64,000 bases of DNA from assembly GCF_041102775.1 (NCBI RefSeq), contig NZ_JBGCUO010000001.1:1736001-1800000 (forward strand), written 5' to 3'. The DNA comes from Alcanivorax sp. REN37. Its GTDB lineage: Bacteria; Pseudomonadota; Gammaproteobacteria; Pseudomonadales; Alcanivoracaceae. A program made the translations under genes and the position numbers. Shown here piece by piece: positions 1 through 9,420 of this stretch; the stretch's first letter is position 1; each line of letters begins with the position of its first letter. Under the pieces are notes generated by a model. That model had not been told where the DNA came from, made no database searches, and was given only the letters and a program-made list of their open reading frames with translations.

Positions 1-387
1 AACGGCACCATCTTCCACCGCGTCATCGGCAACTTCATGATCCAGGGCGGCGGCTTCACCGACGCCATGGAACAGAAGACCACCCGTGCCAACATCCAGA
101 ACGAGTCTGCCAACGGCCTGTCCAACGTGACTGGTACCGTGGCCATGGCACGCACCCCGGATCCGCACTCTGCTTCCGCCCAGTTCTTTATCAACGTGGC
201 CGACAACTTGTTCCTCGACAAAGCACGTTCCCAGGACGGCTGGGGCTACTGCGTGTTCGGTGAGGTGGTAGAAGGCATGGACGTAGTCAACAAGATCAAG
301 GCCGTCGCCACCGGTCGCAACGGCTTCCACCAAGACGTCCCCACCGAGCCGGTGCTGATCGAAAGCGCCACTTTGATCGAAGAGTGA
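1..387 (+). CDS. ppiB: Peptidyl-prolyl cis-trans isomerase, cytoplasmic cyclophilin, 5' part outside window
   Basis: This is the C-terminal part of a cyclophilin that catalyses cis-trans isomerisation of Xaa-Pro bonds during folding. The reading frame is open from base 1, so the start lies upstream. The catalytic stretch [14 protein letters not shown] (Arg codon at 19-21) is present, followed by [18 protein letters not shown] and a [16 protein letters not shown] block, all hallmark cyclophilin motifs. The product ends in LIEE without an extension. It is followed within 50 bases by a second cyclophilin gene, so it heads a tandem cluster. The missing N-terminus means I cannot exclude a signal peptide. 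The PpiB (cytoplasmic) assignment rests on its closeness to the compact PpiB form. Confidence 0.93.
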   Translation, partial: NGTIFHRVIGNFMIQGGGFTDAMEQKTTRANIQNESANGLSNVTGTVAMARTPDPHSASAQFFINVADNLFLDKARSQDGWGYCVFGEVVEGMDVVNKIKAVATGRNGFHQDVPTEPVLIESATLIEE

Positions 388-437
388 TCGGCGGCGCCGG
401 GTTGCCGGCGCCCTGCTCTGCTGCCAAGGAGAATCTG

Positions 438-1058
438 ATGCGCGCACTGCTGTTTGCTTTGGCCCTGCTCGGCCCGCTGGCGGCGGCCTACGCCGACACC
501 CGGGTGATTATGGACACCTCCGAGGGGCAGGTTGTGATCGCCCTCGAAGACGAGAAAGCCCCTAACACCGTCGCCAACTTCCTTACTTATGTGGACGACA
601 AGTTCTACGATGGCACGGTATTCCACCGCGTCATTCCCCGCTTCATGATTCAGGGCGGCGGCTTCACCAAGGGCGATCGCGGCTACCTGCAGAAGGACAC
701 CCGTGCGTCGATTGACAATGAAGCCGACAACGGTCTGCGCAACCAGCGCGGCACCCTGGCCATGGCACGCACCAACGACCCGCACTCCGCCACCGCCCAG
801 TTCTTCATTAATACGGTGGATAACCGCGCTCTGGATTTCCGCGCTAAGAGCGGCCCAGGTTGGGGCTACACCGTATTCGGCCGAGTGGTGGAAGGCATGG
901 ACGTGGTCGACCGCATCAGCGCCACGCCCACCGGACGTGGCATGCTGGAAGGCTACCCGACGGGTGACGTACCAATGCGCGCCATCGAAATCCGCTCTAT
1001 CCGCCGCGACAACGCGGCTGACGAAAGCGCGCAAGTGGCTGGCGAGAGCGCACAATGA
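438..1058 (+). CDS. Exported cyclophilin-type peptidyl-prolyl isomerase (tandem copy 2)
   Basis: A 206-residue cyclophilin. The first 20 residues form a signal peptide (MRALLFALALLGPLAAAYA, then DT), so it should act in the periplasm like PpiA. The catalytic block [15 protein letters not shown], the AMARTNDPHSATAQFFIN block and the [19 protein letters not shown] block are intact, including the Arg, Phe and Gln of the active site. The ATG at 438 was chosen because AAGGAGA lies just upstream and the signal peptide begins there. The frame is open back to 384, but that extension is not protein-like. Its stop overlaps the next cyclophilin start by four bases, implying translational coupling. Confidence 0.93.
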   Translation: MRALLFALALLGPLAAAYADTRVIMDTSEGQVVIALEDEKAPNTVANFLTYVDDKFYDGTVFHRVIPRFMIQGGGFTKGDRGYLQKDTRASIDNEADNGLRNQRGTLAMARTNDPHSATAQFFINTVDNRALDFRAKSGPGWGYTVFGRVVEGMDVVDRISATPTGRGMLEGYPTGDVPMRAIEIRSIRRDNAADESAQVAGESAQ

Positions 1059-1654
1059 GAGCGAGTCTGATGCGTATACTGCTGGTTGTTCTGGCCTTAC
1101 TTGGACCGCTGACGGCGCAGGCCGAAAGACGAGTGGTCATGGAAACCTCCGAGGGCCGAGTGGTCATTGCCCTAGAAGAACTGAAGGCGCCCTACACCGT
1201 CCGCAGCTTCCTCGCCTATGTGAACAGCAGGTTCTACGACAACACCCTGTTTCACCGCGTCATTCCAGACTTCATGATTCAGGGCGGCGGCATGACGCTG
1301 AACCATAAAGGTGGCTTGCATGAGAAGACGACGTCACTGCCGCCAGTGAGAAACGAAGCCGACAATGGCCTACGTAACCGACGCGGCACCGTGGCCATGG
1401 CGCGTGGCAGAGACCCGCACTCTGGCAGGGCACAGTTCTTTATCAACACGACGAATAACCCTTCTCTCGATTTTCGTGGCAAGAACGATGATGAGTGGGG
1501 CTACGCTGTGTTCGGCCGGGTGATCGAAGGGATGGACGTCGTTGACCGGATCAGCGCCACCCCCACCGATGCTTTCCTTATCGGGCGGCTTAAGATAACC
1601 GACATTCCGGTTACGCCGGTCTATATTTCAAGCATCAGCGAGATTTGGAATTGA
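1055..1654 (+). CDS. Exported cyclophilin-type peptidyl-prolyl isomerase (tandem copy 3)
   Basis: A 199-residue cyclophilin with a signal peptide (about residues 1-23, ending AQA before ERR), so probably periplasmic. The core FHRVIPDFMIQGGGM keeps the catalytic Arg, Phe and Gln, and AMARGRDPHSGRAQFFIN and WGYAVFGRVIEGMDVVDRI follow. It differs from its neighbours by an inserted, more polar loop after the GGG (around KGGLHEKTTSLPPVRNE). The start at 1055 overlaps the previous stop as ATGA; a second ATG at 1070 would also leave a good signal peptide. Similarity to copy 2 suggests local gene duplication (inference). It overlaps the lpxH start by about ten bases. Confidence 0.9.
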   Translation: MRASLMRILLVVLALLGPLTAQAERRVVMETSEGRVVIALEELKAPYTVRSFLAYVNSRFYDNTLFHRVIPDFMIQGGGMTLNHKGGLHEKTTSLPPVRNEADNGLRNRRGTVAMARGRDPHSGRAQFFINTTNNPSLDFRGKNDDEWGYAVFGRVIEGMDVVDRISATPTDAFLIGRLKITDIPVTPVYISSISEIWN

Positions 1655-2385
1655 ACTACAGCCTACTGGTCTCTGATCTGCATCTGGACGCAGAGCGCCC
1701 GCAGCATCTGGCCGCGCTCAAGCGTCTACTGGCCGACCATGCGGGCCAATGTGACACGCTTTATGTGCTCGGTGATTTGTTTGAAACCTGGATTGGCGAT
1801 GACGACGACAGCGCCTTCAATCTGGACGCTGTCGCTGCTTTTCGCGCGTTCAGCGACAAAGGCAGCAAGCTGTTCTTCCTGCACGGCAACCGTGACTTCC
1901 TGCTGGGCGCACAATTTGCCGCCCAGACCGGCGGCACCATGCTGGAGGAAGGCACGGTGGTGGACCTCTACGGCACCCCAGTGCTGCTGATGCACGGCGA
2001 CAACTTGTGCACGCTGGACGAGAAATACATGGCATTTCGCGCCCAAGTGCGCGATCCAGCTTGGCAGGCCGACATGCTCGCCAAACCGCTGGAGCAGCGC
2101 CGCATGATCGCACAGATGCTGCGCATGCAAAGCCAGCAGAACAACGCCAATAAAGCCGAGAACATCATGGATGTAACCCCGGCCGAAGTGGTACGCACCA
2201 TGGAAGCAGCCGGCGTTGCGGAGTTGATCCATGGCCACACTCATCGCCCTGCGGTACACGAAGTGCGCCTTACACGCGGCACCGGGCGCCGCTGGGTATT
2301 GGGCGATTGGAATGACACCGGTTGGTTGATCCGCGCTGATGCCACCGGTCAGCTGGCACTGGAAGAGTTCGCGCTGGCCCCCTGA
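1645..2385 (+). CDS. lpxH: UDP-2,3-diacylglucosamine pyrophosphohydrolase LpxH
   Basis: LpxH cleaves UDP-2,3-diacylglucosamine to lipid X and UMP, the fourth step of lipid A synthesis, at the inner face of the cytoplasmic membrane. The calcineurin-like metallophosphoesterase signature is complete: SDLHLD (D11, H13), GDLFETWIGDDD, GNRDFLLG, MHGDNLCT and GHTHRP (residues 197-202). The length of 246 is normal for the family. There is no ATG; initiation is probably at TTG 1645 or TTG 1651, both inside the end of the cyclophilin gene, so translation is likely coupled. A cyclophilin-lpxH neighbourhood is common in gammaproteobacteria. Confidence 0.95.
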   Translation: MELNYSLLVSDLHLDAERPQHLAALKRLLADHAGQCDTLYVLGDLFETWIGDDDDSAFNLDAVAAFRAFSDKGSKLFFLHGNRDFLLGAQFAAQTGGTMLEEGTVVDLYGTPVLLMHGDNLCTLDEKYMAFRAQVRDPAWQADMLAKPLEQRRMIAQMLRMQSQQNNANKAENIMDVTPAEVVRTMEAAGVAELIHGHTHRPAVHEVRLTRGTGRRWVLGDWNDTGWLIRADATGQLALEEFALAP

Positions 2386-2405
2386 GCAGGCACTCTCAAG
2401 CACCC

Positions 2406-2446
2406 ACAACAACGCCCCGGCGGGACACCCGCCGGGGCGTTGTTGT
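2406..2446. terminator. Bidirectional terminator between lpxH and the lipase gene
   Basis: A perfect 19-bp inverted repeat (2406-2424 and 2428-2446) with a three-base ACA loop. The GC-rich core GCCCCGGCGGG is flanked by ACAACAA on one side and TTGTTGT on the other rather than by pure A and T tracts. It sits 20 bases after the lpxH stop and 23 bases after the stop of the convergent lipase gene, so it can serve both. Confidence 0.85.
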
Positions 2447-2469
2447 ATCAGGCACCGATCAGCTCTGAA

Positions 2470-4776
2470 TCAGGGCGCCTCCACCAGTGTTGGCGCGACG
2501 CTACCTACCGCCACCGCACCCTGACCCAGGATGAAACTGACCACCTGGGCTTGCATCTCACCGGTCACCAAGATTTCGGCTTGATCTGCCATATTAGTGG
2601 GCTGCATCAACGAGCTGTGCCCACCGGCAATCATTTTGATCAGGCTGTGCGGCTGACTCGACTGCCCGACGCCAATCTGTTGCGCATCAAGCAGACTCGC
2701 CAAGCCCGCAGTGCCGGCCAAGGGCGCATCCGTCACGCTGTTTGGCACCACCTGGTCACCTTTCACCTGCTGCAGCACTACCGGCACCCCCAGCCCTTTC
2801 AGTACACCCGCAAAGTTAACCGGATCACCGGAATCCACCATGCTCTGGGCGGCATAAATAAACCGCTCGAAGTTGGACGTACCCTGGTGCACACCAGCCT
2901 GGGCCAGCCCCCCAATAATGGTCGGGCCAAAGGAATCGGACGCCAACAGCACCTGGGTCAACTGTGCCCCACCCACCGATGCCAACACGCCCTTATAGGA
3001 GTGCAGCGCCGGCTGCATGCCGGCCTGAACATGTGCGCCGATGGCCAATTCATTCACTGTGGCCGCTACCGTGCCGATCATACTGCCGAGCGACACACCG
3101 ACCAGGTAAAGCTGATCGAGATCCAGCGTGCCCAACTGGGCGCTAGCCAGTGCCCCATTCAACGCCGGCAGACTGGCATTGAGGTTAAGCAAGTCCATTA
3201 CCCCTTGGCGCAGGTTGTCGCGGGTATTGGCCAACACCGGCAAGTTGATGAACTGACTACCGGACGCCTCGCCGAAATGTCGCTCGGTGATCGTGACGCC
3301 CGGATAGGCGCCTTGGAATTGGGCGGCGTTCAAAGGACTGCTGGCCGCGGCACCATGGAGCGGCAGATCAATGGCCACGGTAGCGATGCAGTTGTCCGCC
3401 AAGGTGTAGGCCAACAAGGCGGCACTGGTACGGTCCGAGGTGATGCCATGCACATACAGCGCCACCGGGTAACCGTCCTGCTGCGCGAAGTTCGCGTCAC
3501 AGTCGGCGCCAGCGCTGGACACATGCCCGGCATTGGGTAGCACCAGCTGCAATGGCACCGTCTGCTGGGAGCGCTCGGCGGCGAATGGGTAACGGTAGGT
3601 CACGTTGTAGCTGCCATCTTTGTCGGCCGGCGGCAGCGGATCCCCTCCCGCCCCAGCACCGAGGATGGCGCCCAGCGTCGTATCCGCGGTCCACGGCTGC
3701 TGGGTATAGGCCGGGTTGTCCGCCGGGTTATCGAGGTAGTAAGGCAGCGTGATGTGGCCGGTGAAGAGCTGGCTCTGACCAAGCTGCGCCACCGGAGCCC
3801 CAGCAATCAGGTTGAGGGCGCCGCCGAGGTCCACACTAGCCTGCGCCGACAGCCCCAGCGCGCGCGGCACCGGCGTACTGAGCGTATGCAGGGTATTGAT
3901 CAGCTGTAGGTTGCCGACCGCCGTGGCCTGATCCATGCCGCGATCCATCATAGTTTTCAGCAACGCGGGGGCCGGCGCCGCCATGCCCACCAAGGGCGTC
4001 ACCGGATCGGTGGTGGTGAAGCTGTAAGACAACACCAGGCTGTCGGCGGCCTCGGCCGGTGTCACGGCACCGCCGCTACCCGCGGCAATCGCCTGGCTAC
4101 CGATCAACTCCCACCCCTTCACCAACGTGCCGACGGTGGCCAGCGAGCCGGACGGCTTGAAGCTGGTGCCCTTGAGCGCGTTGTAAGTCCAAGACGCGGT
4201 AAGCGGCTCGCCCTGCTGGTCGACGATGTTGTTGGTCAGCAGCACCAGGTACTTGGTGGCAGCCTTCAGTGGCTGCTGCGGCGTTACCCGAATCACGTTG
4301 TCCTGCCCGCCATCCTGCGACAGCACCGTGGTGGCGATGTTCACCACGCCCGCCACGCCAGCAATGTTGGACGGATCAAGCACTTCGCCATTGGAGGCCA
4401 GTTCCAGCAGCAGCACGGTCTGGCCCGGCAACACCGACGCAGGATTGACCCCGCCCGACAACAAGATGTCGAACGGTGCGTTGGTGGAGAAGCCGTCCAG
4501 CCGGTTCAATGCCGCCACCACCGGGTTATCTGGCGCACCAGCGTGGGCGGTGCCATCAAAGGCCGTACCCAATTCCGCAGCGGGAGACAGGAAAATCAGG
4601 TCGTTATTGAACGGTAATTGCGATGCCGCCGGGTCGAAAATCGGGTGGGTGCCGGGCTGGAAGGTGGCGTGGTCCCATTGCGGCGGTGTGGTGCGGACTT
4701 TACTGTCGCCGCCACAGCCAACCAGAGTCATCGCCAATAATGGCAAACATGCCAAAGACGCGCGGGTAATAGTCAT
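2470..4776 (-). CDS. Outer-membrane lipoprotein lipase/phospholipase, VolA/Pla-1 family
   Basis: A 768-residue lipoprotein with a signal peptide ending in the lipobox LVGC, so acylated and probably in the outer membrane. The N-terminal half (ATFQPGTHPIFDPAASQLPFNNDLIF) matches the bacterial virulence-factor lipase N-terminal domain. The C-terminal half is an alpha/beta-hydrolase domain with the nucleophile elbow LVGVSLGS (Ser562) and a late histidine in AGGHSSLM. Known family members (VolA of Vibrio) are surface lysophospholipases that liberate fatty acids for uptake; the substrate here is inferred. I prefer ATG 4776, preceded by GAGG, over GTG 4788. The gene stands alone, convergent with lpxH and followed by the 2406-2446 terminator. 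Confidence 0.85.
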   Translation of the reverse strand: MTITRASLACLPLLAMTLVGCGGDSKVRTTPPQWDHATFQPGTHPIFDPAASQLPFNNDLIFLSPAAELGTAFDGTAHAGAPDNPVVAALNRLDGFSTNAPFDILLSGGVNPASVLPGQTVLLLELASNGEVLDPSNIAGVAGVVNIATTVLSQDGGQDNVIRVTPQQPLKAATKYLVLLTNNIVDQQGEPLTASWTYNALKGTSFKPSGSLATVGTLVKGWELIGSQAIAAGSGGAVTPAEAADSLVLSYSFTTTDPVTPLVGMAAPAPALLKTMMDRGMDQATAVGNLQLINTLHTLSTPVPRALGLSAQASVDLGGALNLIAGAPVAQLGQSQLFTGHITLPYYLDNPADNPAYTQQPWTADTTLGAILGAGAGGDPLPPADKDGSYNVTYRYPFAAERSQQTVPLQLVLPNAGHVSSAGADCDANFAQQDGYPVALYVHGITSDRTSAALLAYTLADNCIATVAIDLPLHGAAASSPLNAAQFQGAYPGVTITERHFGEASGSQFINLPVLANTRDNLRQGVMDLLNLNASLPALNGALASAQLGTLDLDQLYLVGVSLGSMIGTVAATVNELAIGAHVQAGMQPALHSYKGVLASVGGAQLTQVLLASDSFGPTIIGGLAQAGVHQGTSNFERFIYAAQSMVDSGDPVNFAGVLKGLGVPVVLQQVKGDQVVPNSVTDAPLAGTAGLASLLDAQQIGVGQSSQPHSLIKMIAGGHSSLMQPTNMADQAEILVTGEMQAQVVSFILGQGAVAVGSVAPTLVEAP

Positions 4777-4946
4777 AACGTGCCTCACTCAGGCGGAGCG
4801 ATGTGTTTATTGTGATGGTTGTATCGCGATGCAGTGGGCACCGAGGAGCCACCGCATTTCAGCAGCATAGCCACCGTTACCGGCTGGCGGCAAGCGAGCA
4901 TTCATGCCGTTCGGACGCTGGCAGGCGCGCCCGGTCCGGTATCAGT

Positions 4947-5555
4947 TCAGCTACTCGCCGGCGGGCCCGAATGGAAGCGGAGTTCTTGGTCCGGGGATTC
5001 GATGAGGATTTTTTCCTGCGCTTGAAAGAAAGCAATACGTTCTTCAATCGGCGTTGGTGCATACCGCCGCGCCAGCGCTAGATAATCCTCGAAATGGCGG
5101 GATTCGCTTTTAAGCAAGAAGCGGTAATAACGACCCAGCTCTTCATCCATATGCGGTGCCAACGCGGCAAAACGTTCACAGGAGCGCGCTTCGATCAGCG
5201 CACCGATAATGAGGATATCCACCAACCGGTTCGGCTCATCATGGCGGGCATGCGCGCGCAGTCCGGCGGCGTAGCGTGACGGGCTCAGGAGACCATAGGT
5301 TATGCCGCGCTTGCGCAGCAGCGCCAATACTTGTTCGAAATGGAGCAACTCTTCGCGCGCCAGTCGGCTGAGAGCGGCCAGCAAGTCGGGCCGGTCGTTA
5401 TAGCGGAACATCAGATTGAGCGCCGTGGACGCGGCTTTTTTCTCGCAGTGCGCATGATCAATCAACAGCAGCTGCTGATTCGCCAGCGCCCAGTCGACCC
5501 ATGCCTGCGGCGTGGCACAAGGCAGGAAAGCCTGCACAGCAGAAAGATCGGTCAT
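4947..5555 (-). CDS. miaE: tRNA-(ms2io6A)-hydroxylase MiaE
   Basis: MiaE hydroxylates the isopentenyl side chain of ms2i6A at position 37 of tRNAs reading U-starting codons, using a non-haem diiron centre. The 202-residue protein carries the expected carboxylate/His ligands in EKKAAS, REELLHFEQV, EARSCERF and KSESRHFEDY. The N-terminus MTDLSAVQAFLPCATPQAWVD starts at ATG 5555; the open frame upstream to 5705 has no family similarity and overlaps the acyltransferase promoter. On the minus strand a TATACT hexamer (5589-5594) lies about 35 bases upstream and may be its -10 element. It is divergent from the lpxL-like gene. Confidence 0.93.
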   Translation of the reverse strand: MTDLSAVQAFLPCATPQAWVDWALANQQLLLIDHAHCEKKAASTALNLMFRYNDRPDLLAALSRLAREELLHFEQVLALLRKRGITYGLLSPSRYAAGLRAHARHDEPNRLVDILIIGALIEARSCERFAALAPHMDEELGRYYRFLLKSESRHFEDYLALARRYAPTPIEERIAFFQAQEKILIESPDQELRFHSGPPASS

Positions 5556-5611
5556 CGAGGTACATCCGGCAGTTGGCAAAAGGCCGGCAGTATACAGCTT
5601 GGCGACGCAAC

Positions 5612-5640
5612 TTGGCCGTACGGGATCGCCGCCGCATAAT
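5612..5640 (+). promoter_or_regulatory. Candidate sigma-70 promoter for the LpxL-type gene
   Basis: TTGGCC (5612-5617) and CATAAT (5635-5640) are separated by exactly 17 bases. The -10 matches five of six consensus positions. It lies 33 bases before the ATG at 5673 and faces it. Confidence 0.5.
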
Positions 5641-5672
5641 GTGCGCCCTTTGCTTGCTGTCGGGGGTCCCAC

Positions 5673-6584
5673 ATGGGCCGCTCTTCTTCGCCGCGTGTAC
5701 GACACCTCAAAGGTCGTCTGGCTGCCGGTGTCCTCAAAATGATTGGCGTCCTACCGATGCGGCTGAACCGCTGGCTGGGACGCACTCTGGGCTGGTTGGC
5801 TTGGGTGCTGCCCAGCCCAGATCGTCGCATTGCTGAAATTAACCTGCAGCTGTGCTTGCCGGAACTCTCAGCGTCTGAGCAGCGGCGACTGTTACGGCAA
5901 ACGCTGACCCAAAGCGGACTCGCCCTAGCAGAGTCTGCCTTTGTCTGGCAGCGTCCCGATGAAGCCGTTGCTTTAGTGCAGCAAGTGAGTGGCTATGAGG
6001 CGCTGACCGAGGCATTGGAGCAAGGCCACTCGGTACTATTGCTGGCCCCCCATTACGGCTGCTGGGAGGTGCTCAACTTCTGGTTGGCGCAACGGGTCAC
6101 CATCCATGCCCTATTCAATCCGTCTGGTCTGCCGGCCTTGGACGAATTAATTCAACGCAGTCGCCAGCACTATGGCTCAACGGTCTACCCCGCCACTGCG
6201 CGCGGCCTTGGCGGCTTGATACGCGCATTGCGGCAGGCGCCCGCGGTGACCGGCATCCTGCCCGATCAAGTTCCGGAGCGCGGCAGCGGCCGGTTTGTGC
6301 CGTTCTTCGGACAGCCCGCTTACACCGCTACGCTGGCAGTGAAAATGGTGCAGCAACTGAATGCGCGCGTATTTGTCGCCTCAGCGCGCAGACTGCCCGG
6401 CGGGGGCTATCATGTGGAATTTAGCGCACCAGAACCCGGCCTCTACGAGACCGATCTGGACACGGCTCTGACGGCATTGAATCTCAGCCTGGAAACATTG
6501 ATCCGTACCGATCCATCGCAGTACATGTGGTCTTACAAACGCTTCCGCCGCACTCCTCCAGGGGCGCGCAAGGTGTACCAATAA
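5673..6584 (+). CDS. Lipid A biosynthesis lauroyl/myristoyl acyltransferase (LpxL/HtrB family)
   Basis: A 303-residue member of the lysophospholipid-acyltransferase-like LpxL/LpxM family, which transfers acyl chains from ACP to the primary hydroxyacyl chains of Kdo2-lipid IVA at the inner membrane. An N-terminal membrane-associated helix (about residues 20-45) is followed by the catalytic HX4E motif in APHYGCWE (H127, E132) and by the LPDQVPERGSGRFVPFFGQPA block that forms the acceptor site. A GGGGG ribosome site precedes ATG 5673. Which acyl chain (LpxL or LpxM role) cannot be decided here. lpxH is only 3.3 kb away, but the two genes are not in one operon. Confidence 0.88.
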   Translation: MGRSSSPRVRHLKGRLAAGVLKMIGVLPMRLNRWLGRTLGWLAWVLPSPDRRIAEINLQLCLPELSASEQRRLLRQTLTQSGLALAESAFVWQRPDEAVALVQQVSGYEALTEALEQGHSVLLLAPHYGCWEVLNFWLAQRVTIHALFNPSGLPALDELIQRSRQHYGSTVYPATARGLGGLIRALRQAPAVTGILPDQVPERGSGRFVPFFGQPAYTATLAVKMVQQLNARVFVASARRLPGGGYHVEFSAPEPGLYETDLDTALTALNLSLETLIRTDPSQYMWSYKRFRRTPPGARKVYQ

Positions 6585-6617
6585 GGAACAATCCGGCATT
6601 CCCGTGCCGGTGGCCCC

Positions 6618-6646
6618 TTCCGAAACGGAAGCCAAACGGCTATAAT
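6618..6646 (+). promoter_or_regulatory. Candidate acnB promoter
   Basis: A perfect TATAAT lies at 6641-6646, with a weak -35 (TTCCGA, 6618-6623) at 17 bases. It gives an acnB leader of about 75 bases. The perfect -10 in a GC-rich gap between two co-directional genes makes this credible. Confidence 0.55.
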
Positions 6647-6729
6647 CCGCGCGCCGTAATAACCCCGAAATTCACCCCAAGCTTTTGATTTCCAAAAGAA
6701 ATCAATCCAAGACTGACGAGGGATGCGCT

Positions 6730-9336
6730 GTGCTCGAAGCTTATCGCAAACATGTGGAAGAGCGCGCTGCTCAAGGCGTGCCGCCCAAACCGCTCAATGA
6801 ACAGCAAGTAGCCGAACTGGTTGAGCTGCTGAAAAACCCGCCCAAAGGCGAAGAAGAGTTCCTGCTCGACCTGCTGAGCAACCGTGTGCCGCCGGGTGTG
6901 GACCAAGCCGCTTACGTGAAGGCTGCCTTCCTGGCTGCGGTCGCCAAGGGCACCGCACAGTCCCCGCTGATTGACCGCGCACTGGCCACCCGCCTGCTCG
7001 GCACCATGCAAGGTGGTTACAACGTTGAACCGCTGGTAGACCTGTTGGACGACGCCGAAGTCGGCGAACTGGCTGCCGAAGCGCTCAAGCACACCCTGCT
7101 GGTGTTCGACGCGTTCCACGATGTGGCCGAGAAATCCAAGGCCGGCAACGCCAACGCCAAAGCAGTAGTAGATTCCTGGGCCGCCGGTGAGTGGTTCACC
7201 AGCAAGCCGGAGGTCGCCGAGAAAATGACCCTGACCGTGTTCAAGGTCACCGGCGAAACCAACACTGACGATCTGTCCCCGGCCCAAGACGCTTGGAGCC
7301 GCCCGGACATCCCGCTGCACGCCAACGCCATGCTCAAGAACGAGCGCGATGGCATCAAGCCGGAACAACCCGGTGAAGTGGGCCCGATCAGCCAGCTCGA
7401 AGCTCTGAAAGCCAAGGGCCACACCGTTGCCTACGTCGGCGACGTGGTCGGCACCGGTTCGTCCCGCAAATCCGCCACCAACTCGGTGCTGTGGTTCACC
7501 GGCGACGACATTCCCAACGTGCCGAACAAGCGCCAGGGCGGCGTCTGCATCGGCGGTAAGATTGCCCCGATCTTCTTCAACACCATGGAAGATTCCGGCG
7601 CACTGCCGTTCGAAGCCGATGTGACCCAACTGAACATGGGCGACGTGATCGACGTGTTCCCCTACGCCGGCAAAATCACCCGCCACGGCACCGACGACGT
7701 GCTCAGCACCTTCGAGCTGAAGTCTCAGGTGCTGCTGGACGAAGTCCGCGCTGGCGGCCGCATCAACCTGATCATTGGCCGTGGCCTGACCGCCAAAGCC
7801 CGTGAGTTCCTCGGTCTGGGCGAGTCCGACCTGTTCCGCAAGCCGCAACAACCGGCGGACACCGGCAAGGGTTACACCCTGGCCCAGAAGATGGTCGGCA
7901 AGGCCTGCGGCATGGACGGCGTCCGTCCGGGCATGTACTGCGAGCCGAAAATGACCACCGTAGGCTCCCAGGACACCACCGGTCCAATGACCCGTGACGA
8001 ACTGAAAGACCTCGCCTGCCTCGGCTTCTCCGCCGACCTGGTGATGCAGTCGTTCTGCCACACTGCGGCTTACCCGAAGCCGGTTGACGTGGAAACCCAC
8101 CACACCCTGCCGGACTTCATCATGAACCGTGGCGGTGTGTCGCTGCGTCCGGGCGACGGCATCATCCACTCTTGGCTGAACCGCATGCTGCTGCCGGATA
8201 CCGTTGGCACCGGCGGCGACTCGCACACCCGCTTCCCGCTCGGCATTTCGTTCCCGGCCGGTTCCGGCTTGGTAGCCTTTGCCGCGGCCACCGGCGTCAT
8301 GCCGCTGGACATGCCGGAATCGGTACTGGTGCGTTTCAAGGGCGAGATGCAACCGGGCATCACCCTGCGTGACCTGGTTCATGCGATCCCCTACTACGCC
8401 ATCCAGCGCGGCATGCTGACGGTGGAAAAAGCCGGCAAGAAGAACGTCTTCAACGGCCGCATCCTTGAGATCGAAGGTCTTGAGAGCCTGACCGTAGAGC
8501 AAGCGTTCGAATTGTCCGACGCCTCCGCTGAGCGCTCTGCCGCCGGCTGCACCATCACCCTCTCCGAAGAGAGCGTGAAGGAGTACCTGACCTCCAACAT
8601 CACACTGCTGAAATGGATGATCTCCAACGGTTACGGCGACGCCCGTACCCTGGAGCGCCGCATTGGCAAGATGGAAGAGTGGCTGGCTAACCCGTCACTG
8701 ATGCGTGCCGACGCCGACGCCGAATACGCCGAAGTGATCGAGATCGACCTGGCCGAGATCAAAGAGCCGATCCTGTGCTGCCCGAACGACCCGGACGATG
8801 CCAAACTGCTGTCCCAGGTTGCCGGCGACAAGATCGACGAAGTGTTCATCGGTTCTTGCATGACCAACATTGGTCACTTCCGTGCTGCCGGTAAACTGCT
8901 GGAGAAGGTACCGGGCGGCTCGCTGACCACCCGTCTGTGGCTGGCTCCGCCGACCAAGATGGATCAGCGCCAACTGTCCGACGAAGGCTACTACAACATC
9001 TACGGCCGCGCCGGTGCGCGCACCGAGATGCCGGGCTGTTCACTGTGCATGGGCAACCAAGCCCGTGTGGCACCGAACACCACTGTGGTCTCCACCTCCA
9101 CCCGTAACTTCCCCAACCGCTTGGGCCAAGGCGCCAACGTTTACCTGGCTTCTGCGGAACTGGCATCGGTTGCGGCAGTGATCGGTCGCCTGCCGACCCC
9201 GGAAGAGTACATGGGCTACGCAGCAGACCTGGACTCCATGTCCGGCGAAATCTACCGCTACCTGAACTTCGATCGCATGAGCGATTACCAGGAAGCGGCA
9301 GACAGCGTGAAGATTCCGGTGGCCCAGTCCAACTGA
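6730..9336 (+). CDS. acnB: Aconitate hydratase B / 2-methylisocitrate dehydratase
   Basis: AcnB interconverts citrate and isocitrate via cis-aconitate in the TCA cycle. The 868-residue product has the AcnB order: N-terminal HEAT-like domain, swivel domain early in the chain ([20 protein letters not shown]), then the Fe-S domains. The 4Fe-4S ligands are C710 in GSCMTN and C770/C773 in [12 protein letters not shown] start at GTG 6730, preceded by GAGGGA and giving the canonical [15 protein letters not shown]; the frame is open to 6685, but that extension is not conserved in the family. It forms a single-gene unit with its own promoter and terminator and is far from the main TCA cluster at 38-51 kb. 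Confidence 0.98.
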   Translation: MLEAYRKHVEERAAQGVPPKPLNEQQVAELVELLKNPPKGEEEFLLDLLSNRVPPGVDQAAYVKAAFLAAVAKGTAQSPLIDRALATRLLGTMQGGYNVEPLVDLLDDAEVGELAAEALKHTLLVFDAFHDVAEKSKAGNANAKAVVDSWAAGEWFTSKPEVAEKMTLTVFKVTGETNTDDLSPAQDAWSRPDIPLHANAMLKNERDGIKPEQPGEVGPISQLEALKAKGHTVAYVGDVVGTGSSRKSATNSVLWFTGDDIPNVPNKRQGGVCIGGKIAPIFFNTMEDSGALPFEADVTQLNMGDVIDVFPYAGKITRHGTDDVLSTFELKSQVLLDEVRAGGRINLIIGRGLTAKAREFLGLGESDLFRKPQQPADTGKGYTLAQKMVGKACGMDGVRPGMYCEPKMTTVGSQDTTGPMTRDELKDLACLGFSADLVMQSFCHTAAYPKPVDVETHHTLPDFIMNRGGVSLRPGDGIIHSWLNRMLLPDTVGTGGDSHTRFPLGISFPAGSGLVAFAAATGVMPLDMPESVLVRFKGEMQPGITLRDLVHAIPYYAIQRGMLTVEKAGKKNVFNGRILEIEGLESLTVEQAFELSDASAERSAAGCTITLSEESVKEYLTSNITLLKWMISNGYGDARTLERRIGKMEEWLANPSLMRADADAEYAEVIEIDLAEIKEPILCCPNDPDDAKLLSQVAGDKIDEVFIGSCMTNIGHFRAAGKLLEKVPGGSLTTRLWLAPPTKMDQRQLSDEGYYNIYGRAGARTEMPGCSLCMGNQARVAPNTTVVSTSTRNFPNRLGQGANVYLASAELASVAAVIGRLPTPEEYMGYAADLDSMSGEIYRYLNFDRMSDYQEAADSVKIPVAQSN

Positions 9337-9358
9337 ATCAAGCGTTGATCGCAGCTAC

Positions 9359-9386
9359 AAAAAAACCCGCTTCGGCGGGTTTTTTT
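9359..9386 (+). terminator. acnB rho-independent terminator
   Basis: The stem ACCCGC/GCGGGT closes on a TTCG tetraloop and is flanked by an A-tract and a run of seven T (9380-9386). It begins about 20 bases after the acnB stop and could also serve the convergent truA. Confidence 0.92.
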
Positions 9387-9420
9387 ATGCGTCATAAGCG
9401 CTCGGGCGAATCATCGCCCA

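Noticed and set aside
2440-3540. 366-codon open frame on the plus strand
   Set aside because: It is antisense to the VolA-like lipase gene and begins inside the lpxH terminator.
6640-8502. 620-codon open frame on the minus strand
   Set aside because: It lies antisense inside acnB, an unambiguous gene; its His/Gly/Arg-rich composition is the usual shadow of a GC-rich coding strand.
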